Shown: piece after piece, positions 7,768 through 15,469 of the stretch
How the letters are laid out: every line of letters begins with the position of its first letter
Numbering within the stretch: position 1 is the stretch's first letter
IMG/VR virus record: IMGVR_UViG_3300045284_000133
Location: 1 to 42,208 of that record
Length of the DNA: 42,208 nucleotides
Direction: 5' to 3' (one strand)
Source: a virus
Notes under the pieces: generated by a model
Databases searched by the model: none
The model's input: the letters and a program-made list of their open reading frames with translations, nothing else
What the model was told of the DNA's origin: nothing
Translations under genes and position numbers: made by a program

Positions 7768-10700
7768 TTACGATGTTGGTGCTGTTAGTTGTATGTACCA
7801 AACGCTAATGCGCACTGCACCAGCGGTGGGCGTGCCTGTCGTGGTCACGCGAACTTTGGCGGCGGCCACTTGTTGTTGGCCCTGGCCAGCGGCGGTACGT
7901 GTTGCCACCCACATGTTGGTGCCTATTGCGGTGGTGCCCGAGGTTAGGGCGGTGCCTGTTGCCAGGAACCTGTCGGCCACAGTTGCATCGCCAACGGTAA
8001 AGGCCGTTGCTGTGGCTATGGTCGTGGTAACACGTATTTCAATGGCCAGGATGATCGAGTTTGCGGGCAGCAGGTTGGCGGCGGTGTCGGTTGTCACGCC
8101 AGCAGTGGACAGCGTTAGCAACTCGGTGGACATTAGGATGGCGGCGTTGCTGCCATTAGCGCCGACGGCGGCAAACTTGGCATCAAGTTGCTGTTTAGGC
8201 ACCGCGTGCAGGGCACTGGTGGCGTTGCCGCTAAGGGTCAGCAGGCCCGACATTGTGTCACCAGCCTTTAGCACCTTGCCGTCACAGTATTGCTTGGTGG
8301 CAACAGCCATGGCCGTTGCGGGGTCCTGGGATACAGTGACATCCCCGTTATTCAGAACCTGAAAAACGATGGTGCCCCCCACTGTGCAAGAAAAGAAGCT
8401 GGTGAGCGCACCCGCATAACCAAACACCCGAATTGCAGGAAATAATGTGCCTGTTGAAAAATGGCTGAACATCCGCATCGCAGGCATGTCAAGCGCGCCA
8501 CCATCCTGATAACTGCGCCACACAAAGTCGCCGTAGTTAATCTGGTATGCGGTGCCTTGGCTATTGGCGTTTATAGATGTGGTGTCAGCCGCAAAATTAA
8601 CTGACGCGTTCAGAGCATTGGTAAACGACATACACCAGTCAGGCAAAACAGCGGACACCGAAAGGCGCGTGCGCGAGTCTATGGCCTGATTGACGGCAAC
8701 ACGATTGATGACGGAAAGGCCACCAGAATTGATGTAGGCGGCGTCCACACCGCCGTTTCTAAATACAGTCGTGCCTACTGTTGACTCCACTCTGATGTGG
8801 CCAATGGGGGCCAGCACGCACAAATCGTTGACTGATGATGTGCTAATGAACGCGCCTGCCTGCCGCGCCACGCCGACATAAGCAAGGGCGGTACCTACGC
8901 CATCAGTCAAATTAAGAAACGGCGACCCTGTGCCAAGTGCGGAACAAAGAGTCAAGCCGCCGTCGGTTGGGTGCGTGATGACGACCTGCTTTGCGAAAGT
9001 ATGCAGGCCAGTCCACGCATAATTCGCAGCGAGATCGACACTGCCAGAACCGCCTGCGTGCGCATCGACGTATTGCTTCGTTGCAACGCCGAGCGGGATT
9101 GTGGGGTCGCGTGACACCGCAACATCGCCGTTAGTGCCCACTGCAAACAAGGTCGTGTTGGGTGCATTTCCAAGTTGGACCACGAAGCAGGAGTTCGCAT
9201 CGGCGGTGTAGCCAAACACGTATAGTGAGCGTTTGGCGGGCAGGGTGCCAATGTCAAAAAACGCCGCCCGTGTTTCAGGTAGTGCGCCTGGCGTGCCGTC
9301 GTGGTTGCCGATGATTAGGTCGCCGTATGAGGACAGGTAGGCGCGCCCACGTCCACGCGAGTTGGGCATGCTGCCAGCGGTGGCGCACTGGAAGTACACC
9401 GCCCCGTCGGTGTTGTTTGTAAACTCAAAAACAAACTCACTAACGGTAGTCGACAGCACATGCACCTGTGCATAGGCCTTTGGCGAGTCGCCAACACCGA
9501 GACGTGTTGTTGCGAGGTTGCCGTTGAAGGTGCCTTGCTGGGTCCACGTATGCAGGCCCGTCCACGGGTAATTGGCGGCCAGGTCGACGCTGGCCGCACC
9601 AGCGGTGGCCCAGGTGCCTGCAGCGGTCAGGAACTGCGAAGCACTGGCGGTGGCAGGTTTGGGCACCAGGCCGTTGGCGGCGGTGGAGAAAACAGGAATG
9701 GTTGCCACCTTGCCGTCCACGTATTGCTTTGTTGCGGCCTCCAACGGTGCGGCGGGGTCCTGCCCCAGCGTTAGTAGCCAGCCTGCGCCGACGTAGAGGG
9801 AAACCTGAAAGTCCCAACGGTAGGCACTGACCAACACCGAGCCACCCGAGTACAGTCCGCTGCGCCCTGGCCCGCTAAACAGGAAGTACCCTTCGCGTTC
9901 CAGTGTCGGTATGTGGTTTATTGAGTCGTAAGAGAACCACCGTTGGGCGGTGCCTGCGTTGTCGGTTGCGTTAATGCCAACTTGCTGACCCAGGGTCAGG
10001 CTGGCCGTGCCAGTCAGGCCTTGCGTGGTGTTGTTGGTCAGGCGCAGGTTGCCGTAAATGTCTACGTGGGTGTTGTACACCCAGGCGTTGGAGGCGGCAA
10101 CGACAGTACCTACAGCGGGCCAGGTGCCAGTGCCAACGACGAACTGTATTAGCGACAGGTAGCCACCACTGCCCCCGTTGGCGTCACTGAGTGGCCCCAC
10201 ATAGGTGTAGTTGGTGCTGGGGCTATGGTGCAGTATTTGGGTGTCGACACCGTTTGAGTACTTGCTGTGAATGGACCCTGTGGAGGTCAGCAGGGTTAGG
10301 GGCTTAGTCCACGAATGGTTGCCTGTCCACGGGTAGTCTGCAGCCAGGTTAACGCCGCCACTGGCTATTGCGGCGTCCACGTAGCCTTTGGTGGCGGCCT
10401 GCAGTGGCAGTGTTGGGGCAGCGGGCAGGGTCACGGGTCCGGTAAACAACGCAGGGCCGTAGCAGTGCAGGGCGTTGGCGAAACTCCAAACACGTGCATT
10501 GGTTGCCCAAATAGTAACGGCGGCCACGGCGTTGTCGGGCGTGGCCTTTGGGGCGTTGAAGTAATGGCGGCCACTGCCGTACAGGCGATAACTGTCCTGC
10601 TGCTGATAGCTGCTGTCGAAGGCGGAGTAGTGCAGCAGGGCCGTGGTGTCACCTGGCGGCGGGGCCGACAGGCCAAACTCCACCTCGGTTGGGTGCAGGA

Positions 10701-11520
10701 ACTGCGTATGCGCTGCCGTGATGTTGGCGGAAATTTGGACACTTTGCCCGCTGATTTTGATTTCGTTGGGCGAGTACAGTTGCAGCAGGCCCGTGGCGGC
10801 GATGCTTAACAGGCCGTCGTAGATGGGATCGCCAATAGTGGCCGATTGCACATAATTCGTATAAAGGAATTTCTTGTTAACGAACTTGTGCGTGCCCGTC
10901 CACGTGTAATCGGCGGCGGTGTCCAGTGGCGGTGGCAGCGGTATGGCGGCGATTGAATCGTCCACGTAAGTGCGCACCAGGTCCACGTAGTTTTTGGTGG
11001 CCGCGTGGTAGGTGGCCAGCGGGTTGCCCACCAGGGTTAAGTAGCCAGTCATTGTGGCCCCAGCCAGGGGCACGTAGTTGGCCAGGTTAGTGCCGCCTGC
11101 GTCGAAGCGTACCCAGTCGGCGGCGGTCAGGTAGCCGTCACTGTCGGCGGTGGCCTGACTGATGGACAGTATGTTCGCGGCGTAGTGCAGCGGGGGCTGG
11201 ACGACAAAGGCCTGGGCCTCTGGCGGTGGCACAAGTATCGGCGCAAGTTCGCCTGTTGGCGCAGCAGGCACGGCAAACGGAATACCGCCGTTGCAGTCCC
11301 AAAGTGTGGTGGCGCGGGCAACAATGTGGGCAGTGGCTAGTTGGGGCAGGGTGAAGCGGTAGGTGCCAGTGGCATCTGTCAGGGTGGATTCTGGAATGAG
11401 GGTTATGGGGTTGCCGTTTACGTCGTCGACACGTTTAAGCGTAACCAGCACGTCCTGCGCGGGTCCGCCGCTGGTGTCGTAGATGTAGCCGTATGCGTCA
11501 CACTGTGGTAAGGCAGCCAT
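7768..11520 (-). CDS. Tail fibre with ATKxYVD repeats (1250 aa)
   Basis: A 1250-residue fibre. The N-terminus (about 1-100) resembles a carboxypeptidase-regulatory-like beta sandwich (VLVTLKRVDD ... TGTYRF). Five copies of the phage-fibre motif (A)ATKxYVD occur near residues 173, 377, 597, 814 and 1074, each starting a segment that runs into a D(T/L)AA(D/N)Y.WTG.H motif and a variable beta-rich part. The C-terminus ends in a compact beta domain. It probably trimerises and binds host surface glycans or proteins. It is the first gene of the late transcript after the double terminator, separated from terminase by six small genes. Part of it (8340-9060) differs in codon use. Confidence 0.85.
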   Translation of the reverse strand: MAALPQCDAYGYIYDTSGGPAQDVLVTLKRVDDVNGNPITLIPESTLTDATGTYRFTLPQLATAHIVARATTLWDCNGGIPFAVPAAPTGELAPILVPPPEAQAFVVQPPLHYAANILSISQATADSDGYLTAADWVRFDAGGTNLANYVPLAGATMTGYLTLVGNPLATYHAATKNYVDLVRTYVDDSIAAIPLPPPLDTAADYTWTGTHKFVNKKFLYTNYVQSATIGDPIYDGLLSIAATGLLQLYSPNEIKISGQSVQISANITAAHTQFLHPTEVEFGLSAPPPGDTTALLHYSAFDSSYQQQDSYRLYGSGRHYFNAPKATPDNAVAAVTIWATNARVWSFANALHCYGPALFTGPVTLPAAPTLPLQAATKGYVDAAIASGGVNLAADYPWTGNHSWTKPLTLLTSTGSIHSKYSNGVDTQILHHSPSTNYTYVGPLSDANGGSGGYLSLIQFVVGTGTWPAVGTVVAASNAWVYNTHVDIYGNLRLTNNTTQGLTGTASLTLGQQVGINATDNAGTAQRWFSYDSINHIPTLEREGYFLFSGPGRSGLYSGGSVLVSAYRWDFQVSLYVGAGWLLTLGQDPAAPLEAATKQYVDGKVATIPVFSTAANGLVPKPATASASQFLTAAGTWATAGAASVDLAANYPWTGLHTWTQQGTFNGNLATTRLGVGDSPKAYAQVHVLSTTVSEFVFEFTNNTDGAVYFQCATAGSMPNSRGRGRAYLSSYGDLIIGNHDGTPGALPETRAAFFDIGTLPAKRSLYVFGYTADANSCFVVQLGNAPNTTLFAVGTNGDVAVSRDPTIPLGVATKQYVDAHAGGSGSVDLAANYAWTGLHTFAKQVVITHPTDGGLTLCSALGTGSPFLNLTDGVGTALAYVGVARQAGAFISTSSVNDLCVLAPIGHIRVESTVGTTVFRNGGVDAAYINSGGLSVINRVAVNQAIDSRTRLSVSAVLPDWCMSFTNALNASVNFAADTTSINANSQGTAYQINYGDFVWRSYQDGGALDMPAMRMFSHFSTGTLFPAIRVFGYAGALTSFFSCTVGGTIVFQVLNNGDVTVSQDPATAMAVATKQYCDGKVLKAGDTMSGLLTLSGNATSALHAVPKQQLDAKFAAVGANGSNAAILMSTELLTLSTAGVTTDTAANLLPANSIILAIEIRVTTTIATATAFTVGDATVADRFLATGTALTSGTTAIGTNMWVATRTAAGQGQQQVAAAKVRVTTTGTPTAGAVRISVWYIQLTAPTS

Positions 11521-11557
11521 AGGGCGTTACAAAGTTTACGGTCAGGTGGTCGGCGGG

Positions 11558-11586
11558 AGTTTATTCCTGGTCGGCGCAAAGTGCAA
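11558..11586 (-). promoter_or_regulatory. Candidate late promoter upstream of the tail-fibre gene
   Basis: On the minus strand TTGCAC (11586-11581) is followed after exactly 17 bases by TAAACT (11563-11558), about 35 bases before the fibre ATG. It lies just after two terminators that end the early leftward transcript, where a late promoter is needed. It lacks the GTAAC-N7-GTTAC repeat seen in the early promoters. The -10 is weak, so a late activator may be required. Confidence 0.35.
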
Positions 11587-11588
11587 AC

Positions 11589-11620
11589 AAAAAGGGCGCG
11601 GGTGCTGACCGCACGCCCTT
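11589..11620 (-). terminator. Intrinsic terminator (second of pair), leftward
   Basis: Read on the minus strand, a GC-rich hairpin with GGGCG pairing to CGCCC (extended by a wobble pair and one mismatch) is followed by TTTTT. It stands downstream of a stronger terminator and ends the early leftward operon. Confidence 0.7.
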
Positions 11621-11663
11621 GTCCAGGTGTTGGTGTTGTTGCATCAGGGCACCCACGTTGGCA

Positions 11664-11700
11664 CAAAAAGGGCGGGCGGTCAAAGGGTGGGCCGCCCGCC
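11664..11700 (-). terminator. Intrinsic terminator (first of pair), leftward
   Basis: On the minus strand, GGCGGGCGG pairs perfectly with CCGCCCGCC across a loop of about 12 bases and is followed by a run of five T. It comes 27 bases after the last early leftward gene (stop at 11727). The gap 11521-11726 holds only the two terminators and the candidate late promoter. Confidence 0.85.
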
Positions 11701-11726
11701 AGAGTGCCCATTCCAGCAGAAGTAAA

Positions 11727-12035
11727 TCAAACGTCCACCAGGCCGTGGCCTGGCAGGTCGCCCAGTACGCGGGCGCGGTGTTCGGCGTTCATTGCCTGGA
11801 AGGCACTAAGGGCACAGGTGGCGAAGCGCAACACAGCATCGGCCTCCGTTCTTTCGTCGTCGTCCCACGCCTGTTGTATGTGGGTGGCTATGGCGGCCAG
11901 GTGGTCCAGCAGGGGCTGCACGTCGGTTAGCTCGCGTGGCGGTATGTCGCCCTGGGTGGACGGCGTACCGTAAAAGAATTTCTTTTTTGGTACTTTCATT
12001 GTGTAGACCACTGGGTAGTCGTCGTTTAATTTCAT
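11727..12035 (-). CDS. Hypothetical protein, last gene of early leftward operon (102 aa)
   Basis: A 102-residue protein with a basic N-terminus (KVPKKKFFYG), then a helical domain. An in-frame ATG at residue 13 is an alternative start; neither has a clear Shine-Dalgarno, so coupling to the upstream gene (4-base gap) is probable. No cysteine motif, membrane helix or family is recognised. Confidence 0.65.
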   Translation of the reverse strand: MKLNDDYPVVYTMKVPKKKFFYGTPSTQGDIPPRELTDVQPLLDHLAAIATHIQQAWDDDERTEADAVLRFATCALSAFQAMNAEHRARVLGDLPGHGLVDV

Positions 12036-12039
12036 ATTT

Positions 12040-12315
12040 CTAGAATGGTGGTAATAGCCTGGTCAGGGTGTCCAGCACGTCCTGCAGGGTGGCGGTGTCG
12101 TCCTGGTACTGTTGGCAAAAGGGGGCCTGGTCGTAGGCTGCAGCCAGCACGGGGTCCTGTGCTGTCAGGCGGTCGACGGCGGCCTGGGTAGCGGTGCGGC
12201 GTTCAATCTCGCGGGTCACCACGTCGACTTGTCGTTTCAAACTTTCAAGGTCGGGCATAGGTTTACTCCAAACGCCTTCCAGCCATCTGTCGTGCAGTTG
12301 GTAGGGGCTGGGCAT
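12040..12315 (-). CDS. Hypothetical helical protein (91 aa)
   Basis: Ninety-one residues; ATG at 12315 shares a base with the previous stop (TAATG). Residues 23-91 are a long helical region (PDLESLKRQVDVVTREIERR) with coiled-coil heptads. No family recognised. Upstream in-frame starts would overlap the previous gene further and were not chosen. Confidence 0.65.
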   Translation of the reverse strand: MPSPYQLHDRWLEGVWSKPMPDLESLKRQVDVVTREIERRTATQAAVDRLTAQDPVLAAAYDQAPFCQQYQDDTATLQDVLDTLTRLLPPF

Positions 12316-12719
12316 TAGTCGGCGGCCTCCTGGTGGCCCTGGTACAGCAGGGACACCCAAATAAGTTTAGGGTTGCGGTGGCCGACCAGGCGCAGGGTAG
12401 GGTCATAGCGTCGGGGGTTAGACGCACGGCACCAGCGGGCCTTGGCGGCGGCCAGTATGCGTGCCCCCATTGCGCGGCGGTCATTGGCGGTAATTTGCAA
12501 ACCCAGGTTGCGCTGCAGGTCGGTGTACCTGCGCCACACTTCGTCTGTGGTCCACTCGCGGTAGTTCAGGCAAACCCAGCGTATAACGTCGTCGGCCAGG
12601 GCCTTCCACTCGTCCTGGGCGCCGTCGTCGGCGTTGTCAATGGCGGCCTGGGTTACGGCGCGGGTTTGGGCAGGCGTGCCAAACAGGTCAGGCTGGTAGG
12701 GTTTAGTTTTCGCTTTCAC
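12315..12719 (-). CDS. Winged-helix-like phage protein (134 aa)
   Basis: A 134-residue protein. After a basic N-terminus come a helical block (WKALADDVIRWVCLNYREWTTDEVW), a segment with RRAMGARILAAAKARW and a final RNPKLIWVSLL strand. This layout, with a T-x-D-x-VW helix and a late RALGA-like motif, occurs in small replication-region proteins of actinophages and related phages, possibly DNA-binding. No function is established. It overlaps the upstream gene by 4 bases. Confidence 0.6.
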   Translation of the reverse strand: MKAKTKPYQPDLFGTPAQTRAVTQAAIDNADDGAQDEWKALADDVIRWVCLNYREWTTDEVWRRYTDLQRNLGLQITANDRRAMGARILAAAKARWCRASNPRRYDPTLRLVGHRNPKLIWVSLLYQGHQEAAD

Positions 12720-12967
12720 GTGTTGTCCTTGTCGTACAGGCTGCGCGCAGCGGGCGGCACCAGGCGCAGCAGGTTTTTAACTTCGCGGCGCAGGCGGGTG
12801 TTTTCAGTGCTGACCCTGCCCACCTCGTCAATGGCCTCCTGCATCAGTTCGGTGCGCCGCTGCAGGGTGGCGTCCACCAGGTCAAAGCGGGCGGTTAGCT
12901 TGTTGTAGGCAATGCTAACCAGCACCACGCCGACGCAAAAGCCCAGGGCCGCACCGTACCAGAACAT
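12716..12967 (-). CDS. Membrane-anchored coiled-coil protein (83 aa)
   Basis: Residues 2-21 form one hydrophobic helix with glycine faces (YGAALGFCVGVVLVSIAY), followed by an amphipathic coiled coil of about 50 residues. This type II topology resembles inner-membrane spanins (Rz-like) and also Tsr/LapA-type small phage proteins. It sits in the early operon, not by the other tiny membrane genes, so a spanin role is doubtful. Start overlaps the previous stop (TGATG). Confidence 0.65.
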   Translation of the reverse strand: MFWYGAALGFCVGVVLVSIAYNKLTARFDLVDATLQRRTELMQEAIDEVGRVSTENTRLRREVKNLLRLVPPAARSLYDKDNT

Positions 12968-13170
12968 CAGGTGGCGTCCTTGATGCGCATACGGTGGTTT
13001 AGCTTGCGCGCGGTAATTTCGGCGGCCTCCTGGCTAGGGTGTCGTGACACGACCAGGCGGCCAAACTGGACCACCCACGGCAAGTGTGGCGTGGTGTAGT
13101 TGTCCTGGTTAACCACGCACTTTGCGGGCGTTGCCGTTTTGGGTTTGGGGCTTTCGGTTTTCGTTCGCAT
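12967..13170 (-). CDS. Hypothetical basic protein (67 aa)
   Basis: Sixty-seven residues starting at ATG 13170, chosen because a strong Shine-Dalgarno (AAAGGAGG) lies 7 bases upstream; a longer reading of the same frame to 13509 overlaps two better genes. The N-terminus is Lys/Pro-rich; the rest has a beta-beta-alpha look (WVVQFGRLVVSRHPSQEAAEITARKL). Unknown function, possibly nucleic-acid binding from its charge. Confidence 0.65.
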   Translation of the reverse strand: MRTKTESPKPKTATPAKCVVNQDNYTTPHLPWVVQFGRLVVSRHPSQEAAEITARKLNHRMRIKDAT

Positions 13171-13363
13171 AGAGTGCCCTCCTTTCGGCACCACGTAGCG
13201 TGTGGCAGTCACAATTGCACTGGGCTGGTGGCAACTCGCCCAGCACCATGTTGCCCAGGCCCAGGTAGCTGCCTTTGCAGTCACGGTGGTAGCCCGTGCG
13301 GCAAGGCAAAAACAGGTAGCTAATCGGGTCGGTTCGTGCGCGGTTCTGTGGCGTCCAGGGCAA
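13109..13363 (-). CDS. Cysteine/histidine-rich small protein (84 aa, TTG start)
   Basis: The TTG at 13363 follows AGGAGG at a 6-base distance, which decides the start. The protein contains CRTGYHRDC and later QCNCDCH, a likely zinc site, and a basic C-terminus. It overlaps the upstream gene by 44 bases and the downstream gene by 62. The cysteine layout resembles small early proteins of actinophages ending in CxCxCH, but no function is known. Confidence 0.55.
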   Translation of the reverse strand: MPWTPQNRARTDPISYLFLPCRTGYHRDCKGSYLGLGNMVLGELPPAQCNCDCHTLRGAERRALYANENRKPQTQNGNARKVRG

Positions 13364-13493
13364 CGTCGGCCTCCTGTTCGATGTAAACGGCCAGGGCCTG
13401 CAGTTCGCTTTCGTCCTGCACCGCCCAGTACACGGTGCGTATAACGTGTTCCAAGTGGGCCACCCGTTTGCGTAGGGTCTCGGTTTCGGTCAC
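13320..13493 (-). CDS. Small coiled-coil protein (57 aa, GTG start)
   Basis: Fifty-seven residues, helical throughout (TLRKRVAHLEHVIRTVYWAV), starting at GTG that overlaps the previous stop as GTGA. It ends in TAG within the start region of the cysteine-rich gene. The codon use matches real genes of this phage, unlike the alternative frames. Unknown function, probably oligomeric. Confidence 0.6.
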   Translation of the reverse strand: MTETETLRKRVAHLEHVIRTVYWAVQDESELQALAVYIEQEADVALDATEPRTNRPD

Positions 13494-13759
13494 CTGCCCG
13501 CCTTGTCATACAGCCACGGTTTACAGGTCGGGCAGGTGCATGGGTATTTCATAACAGCCTCCAACGTTTGCGGCAACCACACGCCCTTGTCGTTGCGTGC
13601 CCAGGCTGGCGGGCGCAGCGGGTCGGCCTTGCGTTGTTTGTCGGCGGCGTTTAAACAGCCACAGGCGCGCACCTGCACCGCCGCCCTGCGCATAGTTGGG
13701 CAGGCTATTTCAAACCTCTGCCAGCCCTCGCCGTCACATAGGCCGCATTCCTCATTCAT
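13490..13759 (-). CDS. Zinc-ribbon-like protein (89 aa)
   Basis: Eighty-nine residues with an N-terminal CxxC followed by DGEGW (CGLCDGEGW), internal CGC and C-terminal CTCPTCKPW. The CGxCDGxG plus CPxC pattern is like a DnaJ/zinc-ribbon fold often seen beside phage replication genes. It overlaps the upstream gene by 8 bases and the downstream GTG by 4. Metal binding is likely; function unknown. Confidence 0.65.
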   Translation of the reverse strand: MNEECGLCDGEGWQRFEIACPTMRRAAVQVRACGCLNAADKQRKADPLRPPAWARNDKGVWLPQTLEAVMKYPCTCPTCKPWLYDKAGR

Positions 13760-14345
13760 CGTCGTGCCCCCCTAACGCGGTGCCCAGCAGGTCACCCAGT
13801 GGGGTCATACCGCTACTGGACCCCGCGCCCTTGGCGGCCCGTTTAGCTTCCAGCCACTTTGCCCAGTACTCGTATTCGGCCTGGTTTTCTTCGGGGGTCA
13901 GTATGCGGTGCATTTCGTCGTAGTCGTCCACAGGGCCAGGCACGTAGCCAGGGCGCACGCCTGTGCCGCGTGGCGGGGGCGGCGTGGTAGCCCTGCGCTG
14001 CTGGGCCTGCTGGTCAAAGAACCGTTCGCGGCTCAGTTCTTCGTAGGCCACCCGTATGGCCGTTGGGGTTATGTTGCGGTCATCGTTGGACAGCCTGGCC
14101 GCCCGCGTAAAGGCCGCGTCCAGGTCGTCGGTGGGCACGTCGGCCAGCACCCGCCCCCAGGCCGACAAATGCACCTGCATTTCGGCATCATCGCAAAAGG
14201 GTAAGCCCCGTAAAGTCCTGCCCTCCTGTATCATCGCTGCCAGCCTCAGTTGCCGCACGTCGGGCAATGCCTGCGAATGAGGCAAGTAGCCTTTGGGAGT
14301 TTGCCGTAAGAGGGGCCTGTCGTTCTTGTCGTTGTAGTCCGCCAT
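13752..14345 (-). CDS. Replication-region protein, possibly helicase-loader-like (197 aa)
   Basis: The ATG at 14345 is preceded by AAGGAGATA at a good distance, and the frame uses the phage's favoured codons (CTG, AGG, ATA) from that point. Residues 40-110 are helical with WGRVLADVPTDDLDAAF ... ITPTAIRVAYEEL, a layout reminiscent of the N-terminal domain of phage helicase loaders such as SPP1 G39P. The middle is proline-rich and disordered, with an acidic end. It directly follows the initiator and overlaps its end by 158 bases. The loader assignment rests on position and a weak pattern. Confidence 0.6.
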   Translation of the reverse strand: MADYNDKNDRPLLRQTPKGYLPHSQALPDVRQLRLAAMIQEGRTLRGLPFCDDAEMQVHLSAWGRVLADVPTDDLDAAFTRAARLSNDDRNITPTAIRVAYEELSRERFFDQQAQQRRATTPPPPRGTGVRPGYVPGPVDDYDEMHRILTPEENQAEYEYWAKWLEAKRAAKGAGSSSGMTPLGDLLGTALGGHDDE

Positions 14346-15195
14346 TGTCGTTATCTCCTTGTCTAATAAACATTTCCACGTGTTCTGCGTCACGGCATAT
14401 CAGGGCTATACCGTCGTAAAATTTGCCGTCGGGGTTGCCGCCCTGGTGCCAGGGCGACCTGGCGCAGCCAGTAATGGCGGCCTTTAGCTGGTCTAGGGTA
14501 AAACCCTCTTTTAGGCGGTCCGACACCACCCGCAGGCGTTTGCGGTCCAGAATCGCCCGTGGGTGCTGCAACGTCTCCCGCCAAAACTCAAACGCCAGGC
14601 GTGCGTCTATGGCCACCTGGTTGTCCTGCTTCCTGCGTAAATCTGCGCCCCCAACCTCGACCCCAGGCAGCAACGCCGTGGACGTTGCCGCAGGCAACTC
14701 CACATGTCTTAGTTCTTCTTGGTTCATATGGGCTGGTTCATGGGCTGGTTCAGTCCTTATATGCGCATGTCCAATTTGGCACCCTTCCAGGGGTTGTTTT
14801 GTCACCCCCCCAGGGGTTAATTTGTCACCCTTGTGGGGTTTTGTGGGGGTTAACTTGTCACCCACGGTGGGTGTTCTTTTGCCCCCCACAGTGGGTGGTG
14901 CCTGGTGTATGTCGGCGGGCAGGCCGTGGAACCCAAAAAGGGGCACCGTGGTAGGCGTGCGGTGCCCGTCGTCGGGGGGGTCCAGGCGTACCCACCCAGC
15001 CACCACTAATTCCTTGCGCCACCGCACCACTTGCCGTTTGTCGACACCCAGGGCGGCGGCGGTGGTTTGCAGGCTGGGCCAACAAACACCCGTGGCCTTG
15101 CCCCGTAGTTTGCATAAATAGCCGTAGTAATACCTGGCCCCAAATGTCACGTGTTTAGCTGCTGACTCCCATAGCTCATCAGGTACAAACGCCAT
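14188..15195 (-). CDS. Lambda O-like replication initiator / phage replisome organizer
   Basis: A 335-residue initiator. Residues about 1-75 form a winged helix-turn-helix (SLQTTAAALGVDKRQVVRWRKELVVAGWV), which should bind the origin. Residues 90-140 are a Thr/Lys/Pro repeat region encoded by an iteron array. Residues about 175-270 match the C-terminal domain of phage replisome organizers (RLKEGFTLDQLKAAI, ARSPWHQGGNPDGKFYD, a final CRD...VEMFI). The start at 15195 has AAAGGG just upstream; a TTG at 15330 would add 45 poor residues. The last 52 codons run out of frame over the next gene. It probably recruits the host helicase, with the neighbouring gene as loader. Confidence 0.8.
   Translation of the reverse strand: MAFVPDELWESAAKHVTFGARYYYGYLCKLRGKATGVCWPSLQTTAAALGVDKRQVVRWRKELVVAGWVRLDPPDDGHRTPTTVPLFGFHGLPADIHQAPPTVGGKRTPTVGDKLTPTKPHKGDKLTPGGVTKQPLEGCQIGHAHIRTEPAHEPAHMNQEELRHVELPAATSTALLPGVEVGGADLRRKQDNQVAIDARLAFEFWRETLQHPRAILDRKRLRVVSDRLKEGFTLDQLKAAITGCARSPWHQGGNPDGKFYDGIALICRDAEHVEMFIRQGDNDNGGLQRQERQAPLTANSQRLLASFAGIARRAATEAGSDDTGGQDFTGLTLLR
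14772..14898. repeat. Iteron array: candidate origin of replication inside the initiator gene
   Basis: Five direct repeats on the plus strand with core TTTGTCACCC (cores at 14775, 14798, 14821, 14854 and 14878; spacings 23, 23, 33 and 24). Each is followed by a short GGGG or GGGTG block able to pair with its CCC, so every unit is also a small inverted repeat. The best units read TTAACTTGTCACCC and TTAATTTGTCACCC. A sixth related site, TTAACTTGACACCCC, is at 15243. The placement in the linker-coding part of the initiator gene copies the lambda ori/O arrangement. Confidence 0.7.
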
Positions 15196-15469
15196 TACAC
15201 CCTTTGCCCTTTCCTGGCACGTCGTGCCCCCATTGCCTGCATTTAACTTGACACCCCGTTGCCGTTTGCAGACAATTAGCGGCAACTGGGTGGGCGGTGG
15301 ACCACGGGACAAATGGCCTCCGCTAACCAAAATGGGACTACCAGGGCCTTGCGACCCTGTGGTTCAAAGTAGACGCGGCAACGGGTAGTGGGCTGGCAAG
15401 CTAATTAACCGTTTGGCGCGTTTTGCTTTTGCAGGTGACATTATGCCCTGCCTTTTGGACCTGCGCCAT
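15196..15469. other. Gap between recombinase and initiator genes
   Basis: About 270 bases with no confident gene. Minus-strand frames include a 25-codon ORF starting at an ATG near 15447 (MSPAKAKRAKRLISL...), overlapping a preceding stop as TAATG, and in another frame a gene-like stretch with RVYFEPQGRKALVVPFWL but no usable start. The region also holds an isolated iteron-like site at 15243 and a stem formed by ACCAGGGCC and its near complement around 15340-15362. It may carry a tiny or decayed gene. Confidence 0.4.

Noticed and set aside
7742-8362. 206-codon plus-strand frame opposite the fibre gene
   Set aside because: Antisense of the fibre; low-complexity Val/Ala composition.
12967-13509. 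180-codon version of the 67-aa protein
   Set aside because: First 112 codons are Arg/Thr/Trp-rich and overlap two better frames; a strong Shine-Dalgarno marks the inner ATG.
14772-14898. CRISPR-like array
   Set aside because: Repeats are too short and imperfect, with no spacers; they fit iterons.
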